NCBI GenBank assembly: GCA_010672925.1
Contig: JAAHFP010000001.1
Span: 186,001-250,000 of the forward strand
Direction of reading: 5' to 3'
Length of the DNA stretch: 64,000 nucleotides
From: Symploca sp. SIO1C2
GTDB lineage: Bacteria > Cyanobacteriota > Cyanobacteriia > Cyanobacteriales > Coleofasciculaceae
Positions 44,067 to 53,290 of this stretch are shown piece after piece (within the stretch, counting starts at the first letter, position 1; the number at the start of each line of letters is the position of its first letter). The notes under the pieces were generated by a model. It was not told where the DNA came from. It did no database searches and saw nothing but the letters and a program-made list of their open reading frames with translations. A program made the position numbers and the translations under genes.

Positions 44067-45932
44067 ATGAGTATTAAAGACAAACCTCAAGCGCCTCGCA
44101 GTCGGCAGATTGCTAATATTCTATTTTTACTAGCTGGTTTATTTTTCTTAGCAAATCTGTTATTACCGAATTTGTTCAGTCCCCAAATTCCCAGGGTGCC
44201 CTATAGTCTATTTATAGAGCAGGTGGAAGATGGGCAAGTTAGCCGTGCTTACGTCGGACAAGAGCAAATTCGCTACCAACTTAAAGGAGAGGATGACCAG
44301 CCAGGACAAGTACTTGCTACCAATCCTATCTTCGATTTAGAACTACCCAAAAAGTTAGAAAACAAGGGGGTTGAGTTCGCCGCTGCTCCACCGCCGAAAA
44401 AAAGCTGGTTCAGTAGCCTCTTGGGTTGGGTAATACCACCATTAATTTTTGTCGCGATTTGGCAGTTTTTCATCGGTCGTGGTATGGGTGGTGGCCCTCA
44501 AGGTGCTCTTTCCATCAGTAAGAGTAAGGCTAAAGTCTATGTAGAAGATGAGTCCACTAAAACCACTTTTGCTAATGTAGCTGGAGTTGAAGAAGCCAAA
44601 ACTGAATTGGTGGAAATTGTCGAATTCCTGAAGTCTCCCCAACGCTATACCAACATTGGAGCAAGGATTCCCAAAGGTGTATTATTAGTCGGCCCTCCAG
44701 GAACTGGTAAAACCCTCCTAGCGAAAGCTGTAGCAGGAGAAGCTGGTGTGCCTTTTTTCAGCATCTCTGGCTCCGAGTTTGTCGAATTATTTGTCGGTGC
44801 TGGTGCAGCAAGAGTGCGGGATTTGTTTGAACAAGCGAAAAAGAAAGCACCTTGTATTATCTTTATTGATGAGTTGGATGCCATCGGCAAGTCTCGTGCT
44901 AGTGGTGGTTTTGTCGGCGGTAACGATGAAAGGGAACAGACTCTTAACCAGTTGCTGACAGAGATGGATGGTTTTGCCGCCGGGGATGCTACGGTAATTG
45001 TGTTAGCTGCTACTAACCGCCCAGAAAGCTTAGACTCGGCACTATTACGACCAGGGCGTTTTGACCGACAGGTATTAGTAGACCGTCCCGACTTATCCGG
45101 TCGTTTAGCGATCTTAGAGATCTATGCCCAGAAAGTAAAGCTAGGTAGTGATGTCGATTTAAAAGCGATCGCAACTCGAACTCCTGGCTTTGCTGGTGCT
45201 GATTTAGCAAACTTAGTGAATGAAGCTGCTCTCTTAGCCGCACGCAATCGACAAGAAACCGTCTCCCAGGCAGACTTTGCTGAAGCAATTGAGCGAGTAG
45301 TAGCAGGGTTAGAAAAGAAAAGCCGTGTTCTCAGTGATAAGGAGAAAAAGATTGTTGCCTATCACGAAGTAGGTCATGCTTTGGTTGGAGCATTGATGCC
45401 GGGGGGAAGTGATGTTGCCAAAATATCTATAGTTCCCCGTGGCATGGCAGCACTAGGCTATACTTTACAACTACCCACAGAAGACCGCTTCTTACTCAAT
45501 GAAGACGAACTTCGGGGACAGATTGCCACTTTGCTCGGTGGACGTTCCGCTGAAGAAGTAGTCTTTGGTAGTATCACCACAGGTGCTTCTAATGACTTGC
45601 AAAGAGCAACCGATTTAGCAGAACAAATGGTTACCACTTATGGCATGAGCAAAGTGCTAGGACCTTTGGCTTACGAGAAAGGACAACAGAATAACTTCCT
45701 AGGCAATAGTATGGCCATGAATCCCCGCCGGATGGTTAGTGATGAAACCGCTAAAGCGATTGACGATGAGGTGAAAGGTATTGTGGAAACTGCTCATCAG
45801 CAGGCATTAGATATTCTCAAGCAAAATAGGGACTTACTCGAAAAGATTGCCCAGCAAATCTTAGAAACTGAGGTAATTGAAGGGGAAGAATTGCAACAAT
45901 TACTCAATCAAGTGCAGTCTGTAGTAGCGTGA
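44067..45932 (+). CDS. ftsH: ATP-dependent zinc metalloprotease FtsH
   Basis: This 621-residue FtsH has an N-terminal membrane helix (about 16-36), a lumenal/periplasmic segment and a second helix (about 118-138). The AAA domain carries Walker A GPPGTGKT at 209-216 and Walker B IIFIDELDAI, plus the second region of homology (LAATNRPESLDSALLRPGRFD). The zinc protease domain carries HEVGH at 433-437. It degrades damaged membrane and soluble proteins; cyanobacteria have about four paralogues, and which one this is cannot be settled here. ATG 44067 was chosen; TTG 44058 would add MRP. Confidence 0.96.
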   Translation: MSIKDKPQAPRSRQIANILFLLAGLFFLANLLLPNLFSPQIPRVPYSLFIEQVEDGQVSRAYVGQEQIRYQLKGEDDQPGQVLATNPIFDLELPKKLENKGVEFAAAPPPKKSWFSSLLGWVIPPLIFVAIWQFFIGRGMGGGPQGALSISKSKAKVYVEDESTKTTFANVAGVEEAKTELVEIVEFLKSPQRYTNIGARIPKGVLLVGPPGTGKTLLAKAVAGEAGVPFFSISGSEFVELFVGAGAARVRDLFEQAKKKAPCIIFIDELDAIGKSRASGGFVGGNDEREQTLNQLLTEMDGFAAGDATVIVLAATNRPESLDSALLRPGRFDRQVLVDRPDLSGRLAILEIYAQKVKLGSDVDLKAIATRTPGFAGADLANLVNEAALLAARNRQETVSQADFAEAIERVVAGLEKKSRVLSDKEKKIVAYHEVGHALVGALMPGGSDVAKISIVPRGMAALGYTLQLPTEDRFLLNEDELRGQIATLLGGRSAEEVVFGSITTGASNDLQRATDLAEQMVTTYGMSKVLGPLAYEKGQQNNFLGNSMAMNPRRMVSDETAKAIDDEVKGIVETAHQQALDILKQNRDLLEKIAQQILETEVIEGEELQQLLNQVQSVVA

Positions 45933-45952
45933 CACAGCTAAAAATGTGTAAT

Positions 45953-46110
45953 AGATTTTAGATTTTAGATTTTAGATTTTTGGTAGTGCGAGCATCTTGC
46001 TCGCGCTTAGGTGAAAAGCGAGTGAGACGTTTGTGCTAGGCACATGCTACGCTCTCCGCACTACATTCTTAAATTCTAAATTCTAAATTCTAAATTCTAA
46101 ATTCTAAATT
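45953..46110. repeat. TTTTAGA and TTCTAAA heptamer blocks flanking a palindromic segment
   Basis: TTTTAGATTTTAGA units at 45953-45980 and TTCTAAATTCTAAA units at 46072-46110 enclose GAGCATCTTGCTCGCGC and CACATGCTACGCTCTCC sequences, which relate to the GCTACGC palindrome family. No gene. Confidence 0.8.
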
Positions 46111-46129
46111 TTATACTTTTATCTTAAGC

Positions 46130-46564
46130 ATGAAATTTAAAGGTACTATAGAACCAAATTATGATGCTCTCGAAGAACTGTTTGAGGCAGTAGCAAGTCA
46201 GTTAGCTAACTCTGAAACCCAATTAGCCGTTTGGCTGATTCAGAACGATCTTGATTTTTCCTTGATTGACCCTAGACCTATAGGGGCACAATCTCCATTT
46301 CCAGGAAGCAATAGTGTACTTGCTGGCTCTGGTCTACTAATTAAACTAGATTCTAGTAATGTGGAGAAGGTCGTAGAGCTTTTGACAGCTAATGAGCGCT
46401 TAGGATGTGAAATTTTACATATTGAAATTGGCTATAAAAATTCTGTACAATTTGCTGCTTATGACCACTTTTGTGCAGTATTATTCGGTGATGAAATTTC
46501 CCTTGACATGCTTGAAGAGCTAAAGAGTCGTGAGGTAATTGATGACTATCAACTATTGGACTAA
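46130..46564 (+). CDS. Hypothetical protein
   Basis: The 144-residue protein has no recognised domain. It looks like a compact, acidic, soluble alpha/beta protein: an N-terminal amphipathic helix (EPNYDALEELFEAVASQLA), a glycine-rich turn (GAQSPFPGSNSVLAGSG) and a C-terminal strand-helix. No signal peptide or membrane helix. Its stop codon overlaps by four bases the end of a degraded gene on the other strand. Confidence 0.65.
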   Translation: MKFKGTIEPNYDALEELFEAVASQLANSETQLAVWLIQNDLDFSLIDPRPIGAQSPFPGSNSVLAGSGLLIKLDSSNVEKVVELLTANERLGCEILHIEIGYKNSVQFAAYDHFCAVLFGDEISLDMLEELKSREVIDDYQLLD

Positions 46565-46757
46565 ACTATCGAAGTTTCTTCCTTGTTGCCTTTTAGCTTA
46601 TTACTGAAGACATCTAGATTTTTTTGATAAAAGTCTAGTTCTTGCAAAAAAATTTCAGGTTGCTCAGTCTTTTGAGGAAATACAAAATTCTCCTCTTGGT
46701 ACTTAATTTGATATTTTTCTGTACATCAGCGATATTCTTAAAATCACTAAATGCCAT
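46561..46757 (-). pseudogene. Frameshifted remnant of a cyanobacterial conserved protein
   Basis: From ATG 46757 the minus strand reads MAFSDFKNIADVQKNI, then shifts frame near 46705 and continues KYQEENFVFPQKTEQPEIFL, then QELDFYQKNLDVFS to a TAG at 46561-46563. The combined peptide resembles the start of a cyanobacterial family beginning FSDFKxIxxVQ, often longer than 180 residues. Both a frameshift and loss of the rest are seen. Confidence 0.6.
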
Positions 46758-47278
46758 AAATTATCAACCTTCAATGCTTAAACTTTTTTAATAAAGAATC
46801 AATTACTAGTATGTCTGTTTGTGAAGAAGCAATAATTCTTTACATTTGTTATCAGCGATCGCTTTTGTAAATTACCGTAATCATCTTAAACATAAATCTA
46901 CCCAATTACCACAAGACAGACTCAGTTATCTCAACTTTCACTATCGGTTTTTTCAGATAAATGCTTAATAAGCAAGTAATTTATGATACCTGAAACCAAA
47001 GCGAAGACTATTGTTAATACTTACTTTATATTTCTAGCTTCTAATCCTTTAAGCCTAAGTATAATTTGGGAGAGCAGTAATTTTGCCTATTACCTTAATG
47101 AGGAAGTAACTGATGGTAGCTAGTAGTTCCATCAGAGTATTCTAGTAATATGATTGTTAATAACTTAGTTTTATCTACTATAAAAATAAATTTGCTTTTC
47201 CGTTTTTTCCTCATACTCAAGCTCGGATGTTTCTGAAGCTACTGAGTTTTTGGTTCGATTGAATTGACTATTAGATAT
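46758..47278. other. AT-rich region upstream of the REC-histidine kinase
   Basis: No gene, repeat block or clear hairpin was found on either strand. It probably contains the promoter for the histidine kinase gene; no specific box could be assigned. Confidence 0.45.
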
Positions 47279-48586
47279 ATGAACAGCAATCAAGTCAATA
47301 CCACTCACGGGGATATTTTAATCGTTGATGATACTGTAGAAAATCTTCGCTTGCTAGCTACTACCTTGACTGAGCGGGGGTATAAAGTTCGTAGTGCTAT
47401 AAGCGGCTCATTAGCACTGATAGGAGCGCAGGTTGCTCCTCCAGATTTGATATTACTAGATATCAAGATGCCAGATATGAGTGGCTATGATATCTGCCAA
47501 AAGTTAAAAGCAGGGAAACGAACCTGCGAGATTCCGGTGATTTTTATTAGTGCTCTCCATGAAGCACTAGATAAAGTTAGAGCTTTCAGTGTTGGCGGTG
47601 CAGACTATATCACCAAACCATTTCAGATGGAAGAGGTTTTGGTTAGAGTGGAGAATCAACTAACTATCCGGAAACTTAAGCAGAAACTGGAAAAACGAGT
47701 GGAGGAACGGACAGCTGAACTAAAGCAAGCCTGTCACAATCTGCAACAAGCTCAAATTCAACTGGTACAGAAGGAAAAACTAGCGACTCTTGGGCAACTT
47801 GTAGCTGGGGTAGCTCACGAAATCAACAACCCAGTTGGCTTTATTCAGGGTAATCTGACTTTTACTGAAGAATATATCCAAGATATTCTCAGTATTTTAA
47901 GTCTCTATCAGCAGCAATTTCCTCACCCAGGGTCAGATATTGAGCAGTTAATAGAAGAAGTTGATTTAAAGTACCTGCTTCAAGAGTTACCCAAAATGCT
48001 TGCATCAATGGAACGAGGAGTTGAGCGTATCTGTCAACTTAGTAAATCATTGAGAACTTTCTCCCGTTCCGATACCCAAACTAAAGTACTATTCAATCTC
48101 CATGATGGCATTGATAGTACTTTACTGATTTTGAAGCATCGATTCAATGCTAATGAGAAACATGCTTCTATTGAAGTGCTCAAAGAATACGGTAAGTTAC
48201 CGGAGGTGAAGTGCTACCCAGGGCAACTTAACCAGGTGTTTATGAATTTGATTGCTAATGCTATTGATGCTTTCGATGAATCTAATCAGGATTTTTCTGG
48301 GGATAAGGTGAAGCATCATGCTAATTTGATTAGCATTCACAGCGAAGTTAATTGGCACAAAGATACTGTGACTATTTGCATTGCGGATAACGGGCCTGGA
48401 ATATCGGCTCAGGTGCAAGAAAATATATTTGATAGTTTCTTCACTACTAAAGCAGTAGGTAAAGGTACAGGGTTGGGTTTATCTATCTCTTATCAGATCA
48501 TAGTAGAAAAACACGGTGGTTGCTTAACTTGTAAGTCTTCCCCAGGAAAAGGAACAGAGTTTGTTATTGAAATTCCTATGCAGTAG
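47279..48586 (+). CDS. Hybrid response regulator / sensor histidine kinase (REC-HisKA-HATPase)
   Basis: The 435-residue protein starts with a receiver domain (about 12-125), with acidic pocket DD, phospho-acceptor Asp61 and Lys113. A coiled coil (about 128-168) follows, then a histidine kinase core. The H-box is GVAHEINNP with His180. The ATP domain shows the N-box NQVFMNLIANAIDA, the G1 box ADNGPGIS and the G2 box GKGTGLGLS. With REC before the kinase and no membrane helix, it is cytoplasmic and probably receives signals through phosphorylation or a partner. ATG 47279 was chosen; a TTG at 47264 extends it by five residues. No cognate regulator is adjacent. Confidence 0.93.
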   Translation: MNSNQVNTTHGDILIVDDTVENLRLLATTLTERGYKVRSAISGSLALIGAQVAPPDLILLDIKMPDMSGYDICQKLKAGKRTCEIPVIFISALHEALDKVRAFSVGGADYITKPFQMEEVLVRVENQLTIRKLKQKLEKRVEERTAELKQACHNLQQAQIQLVQKEKLATLGQLVAGVAHEINNPVGFIQGNLTFTEEYIQDILSILSLYQQQFPHPGSDIEQLIEEVDLKYLLQELPKMLASMERGVERICQLSKSLRTFSRSDTQTKVLFNLHDGIDSTLLILKHRFNANEKHASIEVLKEYGKLPEVKCYPGQLNQVFMNLIANAIDAFDESNQDFSGDKVKHHANLISIHSEVNWHKDTVTICIADNGPGISAQVQENIFDSFFTTKAVGKGTGLGLSISYQIIVEKHGGCLTCKSSPGKGTEFVIEIPMQ

Positions 48587-48706
48587 TTTGATTGATGGTA
48601 CTTTCATTTATTAGTTTTTGGGAATAGGGAATGGGGAATAGGAAATCTATTTGTCGAAATTGGATTTACCCGACTGATGCAAGAACTTTTCTAAAATTCT
48701 CAATTC

Positions 48707-48994
48707 TCAATTCTCAATTCTCAATTCCCCATAGCGATCTTGATAAAATGCCAAAATTTGGTTTACCCGTTTACGATCCTGTAATGTGGTTGCCTCCCGA
48801 CACTGAATCCGCAAACTCTCTATCTGACTTTGATGGTAATCAAACTTCTGTGATGTTTGGGGTAGTACATCTACTTCTACCCCTGACACTTGCCGTAAAT
48901 GGGCAGCAATTTCTCGATAAATTGCCAAGGGTAGAGTGGGGCAACTAATTTGATAGCACCCAACAGCTGCTGTGTCTTCAGGAATTAGCATCAT
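48707..48994 (-). CDS. Conserved small cyanobacterial protein
   Basis: The 95-residue protein (MMLIPEDTAAVGCYQISCPT ... YREIAAHLRQVSGVEVDVL ... FDYHQSQIESLRIQC ... RVNQILAFYQDRYG) resembles a small cyanobacterial family of unknown function that I recall only by pattern. Its last residues run into CTCAATT heptamers (48699-48728). The opposite-strand frame 48631-48948 is taken to be its shadow. ATG 48994 is followed at once by a second ATG. Confidence 0.7.
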   Translation of the reverse strand: MMLIPEDTAAVGCYQISCPTLPLAIYREIAAHLRQVSGVEVDVLPQTSQKFDYHQSQIESLRIQCREATTLQDRKRVNQILAFYQDRYGELRIEN

Positions 48995-49123
48995 GATTGT
49001 TTAATTGATAAGCATGTGACGACGCAGGCAACAGTTTTAATGCAAAAGTCAAGCAATTTAAGATTGAAGATTTTAGATTTACCCCATAAATAAATTTAGG
49101 AGCTTGTGACCGTTTTCATTCTT

Positions 49124-49170
49124 CAATCTAAAATCTAAAATCTAAAATCTAAAATCTAAAATCTAAAATC
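49124..49170. repeat. AAAATCT heptamer tandem repeat
   Basis: Six or more 7-bp units (TCTAAAA phase) lie between the 48994 and 49189 genes. A single unit in the opposite phase lies at 49065-49080. Confidence 0.9.
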
Positions 49171-49188
49171 TCTCTGGCCAAAACGCAC

Positions 49189-50217
49189 CTAAGACCCAAC
49201 ACCTAATTTAATAGCTGGAATCGATGCGGTTTGGGAACCTCCTTCTTCTGGTCCTCCGGTGGGTTCTTCTCCTACTCCTATTATCACTTCAACACCATTT
49301 TCTTCAAGAATTACCACTGGAGTTGGACCTCGATTCGCTTCAATCCGCTTAACTAATACCTGTCCATTATATAAACGCTGCCCTTCCTTCACATATTGAC
49401 TAGGCCGGTCTGGGACTTTTACAATGGCACTGGGTTGTTCATTGACTTGTACAACTCCTTCGACTTTGATTTGCCTTGCCAAAGTTGCCTCTGGAATTTC
49501 CGGTAGCTGAGGGATAAATTCAGGCACTGACGAAATATCTGGTTCTAATCCTATAGGGCTATCTGGACTAGTTGGATTGTTAGAAGATGGTGGGTTTGAT
49601 GGCTTTGGTGGTGATACTTTTGGCTGTGGGGTAGTTGTCTTTTTAGGAGCAGTTGCTTGAGGAGTGTTTCCTTTTTTGGGAGCAGTTGCTTGAGGAGTGT
49701 TTCCTTTTTTGGGAACAGTTGCTTGAGGTGTAGTTTTCTTTTTGGGAGCAGTTGCCTGAGGTGTAGTTTTCTTTTTGGGAGCAGTTGCTTTTGGAGCAGT
49801 TGCTTGAGGTTTAGTTTTAGTTGTACTGGGATTTCCCTTATTCTGAGGTTGGGGTACCCTGGGTATTCCTGGCACCGGTTGAGGTACTGCTCCTCTACCT
49901 CCAGACCGACTATCTACCTGGACTTCCGGCTGCACTGGAATTGCTGCAAATGGGTCATTGCGACCTTGCGAAATCTGTTTAATTCTTTCTTCTGGTGGTA
50001 GAGAGGAGATCAAGCCAGCTGCTGCTGGTGGAACTTGCGTCTTGGCTGGCTCCACTGGACTCTCAAAAGGGGTAGGTGAGGGAGAAACGTTTGGAGATGG
50101 GGAGACAGAAGGGGATGGGATGGCAGTTTGTTCTACTTCGTCTTGACCGCCAATAGTACAACTTCCTGTAAACATAGCCAGAAAGCTCAACAACCCAATT
50201 AATGCAACTTGACGCAT
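49189..50217 (-). CDS. Proline-rich lipoprotein with 12-residue repeats (PilP-like C-terminal region)
   Basis: The 342-residue protein starts with a signal sequence and a lipobox-like TGSC (Cys20), so membrane anchoring is likely. A Pro/Ser-rich part and a basic repeat zone follow (about 134-196: units like TPQATAPKKK and GNTPQATAPK). The conserved C-terminal part (about 245-320) reads RQIKVEGVVQVNEQPSAIVK and later YVKEGQRLYNGQVLVKRIE. That region and the upstream GRNDPFAAI motif recall PilP-type pilotin or secretin-associated proteins, so a type IV pilus role is possible but unproven. The repeats are nearly identical at DNA level (36-bp period). Confidence 0.75.
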   Translation of the reverse strand: MRQVALIGLLSFLAMFTGSCTIGGQDEVEQTAIPSPSVSPSPNVSPSPTPFESPVEPAKTQVPPAAAGLISSLPPEERIKQISQGRNDPFAAIPVQPEVQVDSRSGGRGAVPQPVPGIPRVPQPQNKGNPSTTKTKPQATAPKATAPKKKTTPQATAPKKKTTPQATVPKKGNTPQATAPKKGNTPQATAPKKTTTPQPKVSPPKPSNPPSSNNPTSPDSPIGLEPDISSVPEFIPQLPEIPEATLARQIKVEGVVQVNEQPSAIVKVPDRPSQYVKEGQRLYNGQVLVKRIEANRGPTPVVILEENGVEVIIGVGEEPTGGPEEGGSQTASIPAIKLGVGS

Positions 50218-50424
50218 AACTCTAGTACCCAGATTTTGTTAAGAAACACAATTGACTTGATCTTCAAGCAGCAATAAAGCCAATTAGCCTCTAGATCAAG
50301 TATATCGAAACCGCTTAGGAGTAAGTCAAAACAATTCCAACTCGGATATCTTACTCCCTCAGCTACCTCAGCTACCTCAGCATCCCCAGCTCCCTCAGTG
50401 ATAGGATGTTGTCTCTATTTGGCT

Positions 50425-51201
50425 TTATCCTTCGCCCCCAGTCATTAACCTTTTGAGGGAGCTAAGCCCTTTTTTCAGACGACGGGAGACAGTTACTACA
50501 CTGATATCCAAAAGTTCTGCTACCTCTTTTTGTGTCAAATCATGTAGAAACACAAATTCCATAATTTCACGAGTACGCTTTTCTAGGTGCTCCAATGCTT
50601 GTTGCAGACGAATTTGGTCTTCTTGCGCTAACTGAAAACTGCGGTAACGGGGGTCTGGTACTAGTTCAGATAGACTGGTTGTTCCTTCTTCAGAATCCCT
50701 TACCGGCGTATCTAAACTTAGAGGTTCCCGATTTTGATGAGCCAGGGTAATTTCTTGCCATTCTGTTAAGGGAATATCTAAAGCTGTCGCTACTTCAGAA
50801 TCTGTCGGTTGTCGGTTAAGCTTGATCCTGAGATCTTGAGTAATTGCGACAGACTGCTGCCTTAATGCCAGCCAACGTCGAGGGATGCGAACTGAGTAAC
50901 TTCTGTCTCTTAAATAATGTTGAATTTCACCGCGAATGTAGGGAAGAGCAAAAGAACTAAAAGCACTTCCCCTACTAGTATTGAACCTTTCTATGGCTCT
51001 AATCAGACCAATACAACCCACTTGCAGCAAGTCTTCATAGCTTTCACTGCATTGATTTTCCCAGTGATGTGCTTCTTTTCTAACGAGCCCAAAATTCAGC
51101 TGAACTAACTGGTTACGAATCTCTGCAGAATTAGATTGTTGATACTCTTGCAACAATCGCAGACTCGTATGCTTCAGTTCTTTGGTAATTGGCAGTGACA
51201 T
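50425..51201 (-). CDS. sigF: RNA polymerase sigma factor, SigF-type (group 3)
   Basis: The 258-residue sigma factor has region 2 (GLVRKEAHHWENQCSESYED, LLQVGCIGLIRAIERFN), region 3 (VRIPRRWLALRQQSVAITQD) and region 4 (LTQKEVAELLDISVVTVSRR, a helix-turn-helix). Size and pattern match cyanobacterial group 3 factors of the SigB/SigF class; Synechocystis SigF controls pilus and motility genes. The pilus chemoreceptor near the window start and the PilP-like lipoprotein next door would fit that role, but regulation of them is inference. The anti-sigma partner is not apparent here. Confidence 0.85.
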   Translation of the reverse strand: MSLPITKELKHTSLRLLQEYQQSNSAEIRNQLVQLNFGLVRKEAHHWENQCSESYEDLLQVGCIGLIRAIERFNTSRGSAFSSFALPYIRGEIQHYLRDRSYSVRIPRRWLALRQQSVAITQDLRIKLNRQPTDSEVATALDIPLTEWQEITLAHQNREPLSLDTPVRDSEEGTTSLSELVPDPRYRSFQLAQEDQIRLQQALEHLEKRTREIMEFVFLHDLTQKEVAELLDISVVTVSRRLKKGLSSLKRLMTGGEG

Positions 51202-51410
51202 GACGCAATTAAGACGGTAGACGCAGTCTAATAACAGGATCTCAACCTAGGCAATTTGTCAGTGTGATCTTCAGCATAGGAATTGATTGATCAGAACTGC
51301 TTTGAGTGGGTTAACATTAAAAAACGTAGTATATCATCTCCAAACTACAAGTTAACCAGAGTGGACATAATAATATCTTATGCATTATCGGTAATAATGC
51401 TAAAATTTGT

Positions 51411-51450
51411 AAAAAAAATTAATCCCACAAGAGAAAAACTGTGGGATTAA
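51411..51450 (-). terminator. Rho-independent terminator of psbO
   Basis: On the minus strand, TTAATCCCACA (51440-51450) pairs perfectly with TGTGGGATTAA (51419-51429) over a 10-nt loop, followed by eight T residues (51418-51411). It lies about 150 bp after the psbO stop codon. It is the clearest terminator in the window. Confidence 0.85.
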
Positions 51451-51601
51451 ATGTCATGAGCACTGCTCAATCGGGAATCGGGAATGGGGAATCGGGTAAA
51501 AATGCCTTTTGCCTTGGAGCCTTTTTTCTTGAAAGACTTGAGCTTAGATTTATTCAATCTCAAATCTCAAATCTCAAATCTCAAGCCTTGTTTCTTAGGA
51601 G

Positions 51602-52426
51602 TTAATCAACTGCTTCAACTATGGCGTAGAAAATACCCTGAATCTTGACTTCCTCCGGTTCATCAGCCCCCAAGTCTGTGTCAGAAGTCTGTTCACTCTC
51701 AAATGTGCCAGCAATTTCGCCAGTGTCACTATCTACCTTGGCAACCTGGAAAGCAATTATGCCCTCACCTGGGGGAATCCTCTTAACATTGGCAAAATCT
51801 GAGCTATCTGCTTGGGAAGGCAGTGCAACTGAATTATCATAGCCAGAAGACACACCACGGCCTTTCGGGTCTAGGAAAACTGCGCCACGGTAGGAAGGAA
51901 CACGGAATTTCCCTTCAAAGTCGGTGGAAGTAGTAACGCTATCAAAACCAGGCAAACTCTTAGCCACTAGTTGTTTAACAGTGAATAGGAAAGGTACTTC
52001 CTCTCCTCCGGGTAGTAACACTGTAATTGGCTGAAAGTCGATCCCGTCTTCCTCAATAAATGTAAGAGTGCCCTCAGCATCTATATTGAGAGGCCCTGAA
52101 ATTTGGTCAAGGCTAGAAGTTTTCCTGGTCAGTAACTTCGCAGAAACATATTCTGCCTTTTGCCGCTTATTAGCGGGTTCTTCCTTGACAAAGAAAGTAG
52201 TTGGCTGTATGCACATGTCCACAATTTGGTAGGACTTGCTCGGATCTATGGGAATAGAGCCACGAGTTATTTTTTCCAACCGGGGACAGTTGTTAGCCAA
52301 ACCAGTATTTCTAATCTGATCATAGGTTAGGGGGACACCACTAGTGGCAGTTACTTCTCCTGCACAAGCAGTTAGTACTCCCATACATAAAGCCAGGAGG
52401 GCAACAATAAAAGCGCGATACCTCAT
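51602..52426 (-). CDS. psbO: Photosystem II manganese-stabilising protein PsbO
   Basis: The 274-residue protein has a signal peptide (MRYRAFIVALLALCMGVLTA) and the PsbO body: LTYDQIRNTGLANNCPRLEK, QIVDMCIQPTTFFVKEE, GPLNIDAEGTLTFIEEDGID and a long beta-barrel to the end (GIFYAIVEAVD). The two lumenal cysteines in NNC and DMC should form the usual disulfide. It stabilises the Mn4CaO5 cluster on the lumenal face of photosystem II. ATG 52426 was chosen because it begins the signal peptide; an upstream frame to 52531 adds 35 residues with no targeting features. A terminator lies downstream. Confidence 0.97.
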   Translation of the reverse strand: MRYRAFIVALLALCMGVLTACAGEVTATSGVPLTYDQIRNTGLANNCPRLEKITRGSIPIDPSKSYQIVDMCIQPTTFFVKEEPANKRQKAEYVSAKLLTRKTSSLDQISGPLNIDAEGTLTFIEEDGIDFQPITVLLPGGEEVPFLFTVKQLVAKSLPGFDSVTTSTDFEGKFRVPSYRGAVFLDPKGRGVSSGYDNSVALPSQADSSDFANVKRIPPGEGIIAFQVAKVDSDTGEIAGTFESEQTSDTDLGADEPEEVKIQGIFYAIVEAVD

Positions 52427-52778
52427 AGTCAATCTCAATTGTCGATAATCTGATCTGAAAATTTCTCTTAGGGTTATAGATGAAATAAGCTGCGGTAAAT
52501 CAGAGAAAAACGGCAACTTTCCTCCAAACATCTTTGCTAGATGTCTGCAATGTAATTTTTACCCCTACTATCATTTTGGGGCACACTAAGACTGTCTATG
52601 AGCACTGACTTTTTGAACCACTGCTAGGTTCAGTAAAGTTTTTAAAATTGCTCTAAATACTTGAGCCTCAGGTTTTTCTTTAGAGTATTGTACACGGGAA
52701 GGTCACCTTTACTGCCAAGTCTTTCTTCGTTCCTGGTCCTCTTCTTTGTTAAGTTATGTAAAATTGAGGATATTAACT
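52427..52778. other. Divergent promoter region, psbO and 52779 gene
   Basis: This holds the psbO promoter on the minus strand and that of the small gene at 52779 on the plus strand. No repeat or RNA structure stands out. GAGGA at 52766-52770 precedes the 52779 start. Confidence 0.45.
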
Positions 52779-53081
52779 ATGAGTAAGGATTTCGACGTAG
52801 AACAACTGCAGAGCAAACTGCAAACAATCACTACTGCTATTGATACTTTAGTCAGTAGCCACCAAGGTAATAGTCAAGCAGTATTGTTTATTTTGAGGAC
52901 TTTGGAGCATTCTCATCGGGAAATTCGCGAAAACTTATTTCAAGAGGCTCTACCAGATAATCGCCAAGAACTTTATGCTCTAGTAAAAGATATTGAGGAG
53001 TCGGGAGGTTGGCCTTATATTGAGCGAATGAAGCTGCGATCACTATTGGCAAATTGGTTGGATGGCTCTGAATCTAACTAA
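52779..53081 (+). CDS. Conserved small cyanobacterial protein
   Basis: The 100-residue protein starts MSKDFDVEQLQSKLQTITTA and is mostly helical and acidic, with LFILRTLEHSHREIRENLFQ and GGWPYIERMKLRSLLANWL. No domain was recognised; it resembles a conserved cyanobacterial hypothetical protein. ATG 52779 has a ribosome site at suitable distance; an ATG-less extension to 52746 adds MLSYVKLRILT, which is less likely. Monocistronic. Confidence 0.7.
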   Translation: MSKDFDVEQLQSKLQTITTAIDTLVSSHQGNSQAVLFILRTLEHSHREIRENLFQEALPDNRQELYALVKDIEESGGWPYIERMKLRSLLANWLDGSESN

Positions 53082-53290
53082 ATCTGATTCTCCTCAAGTT
53101 GGTATTAAGAAACTCCGAGGCAGGATGCAGAAGGCAGGAGGCAAGAAGTGGTGTTTCTCACCTTCATAGGGGTTGGAGTACTACCCGTCAGGCGCTTTTA
53201 ATTAAGAACAGCCACTGGGCAGGATAAATGTTCCAATGTTAGGATTTTGCCGTCAGTCTTGAAATTTGTAAAAAATAGATTTACTATATC

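Noticed and set aside
48631-48948. 105-codon plus-strand frame
   Set aside because: It overlaps the better supported minus-strand gene 48707-48994 and starts in repeat DNA.
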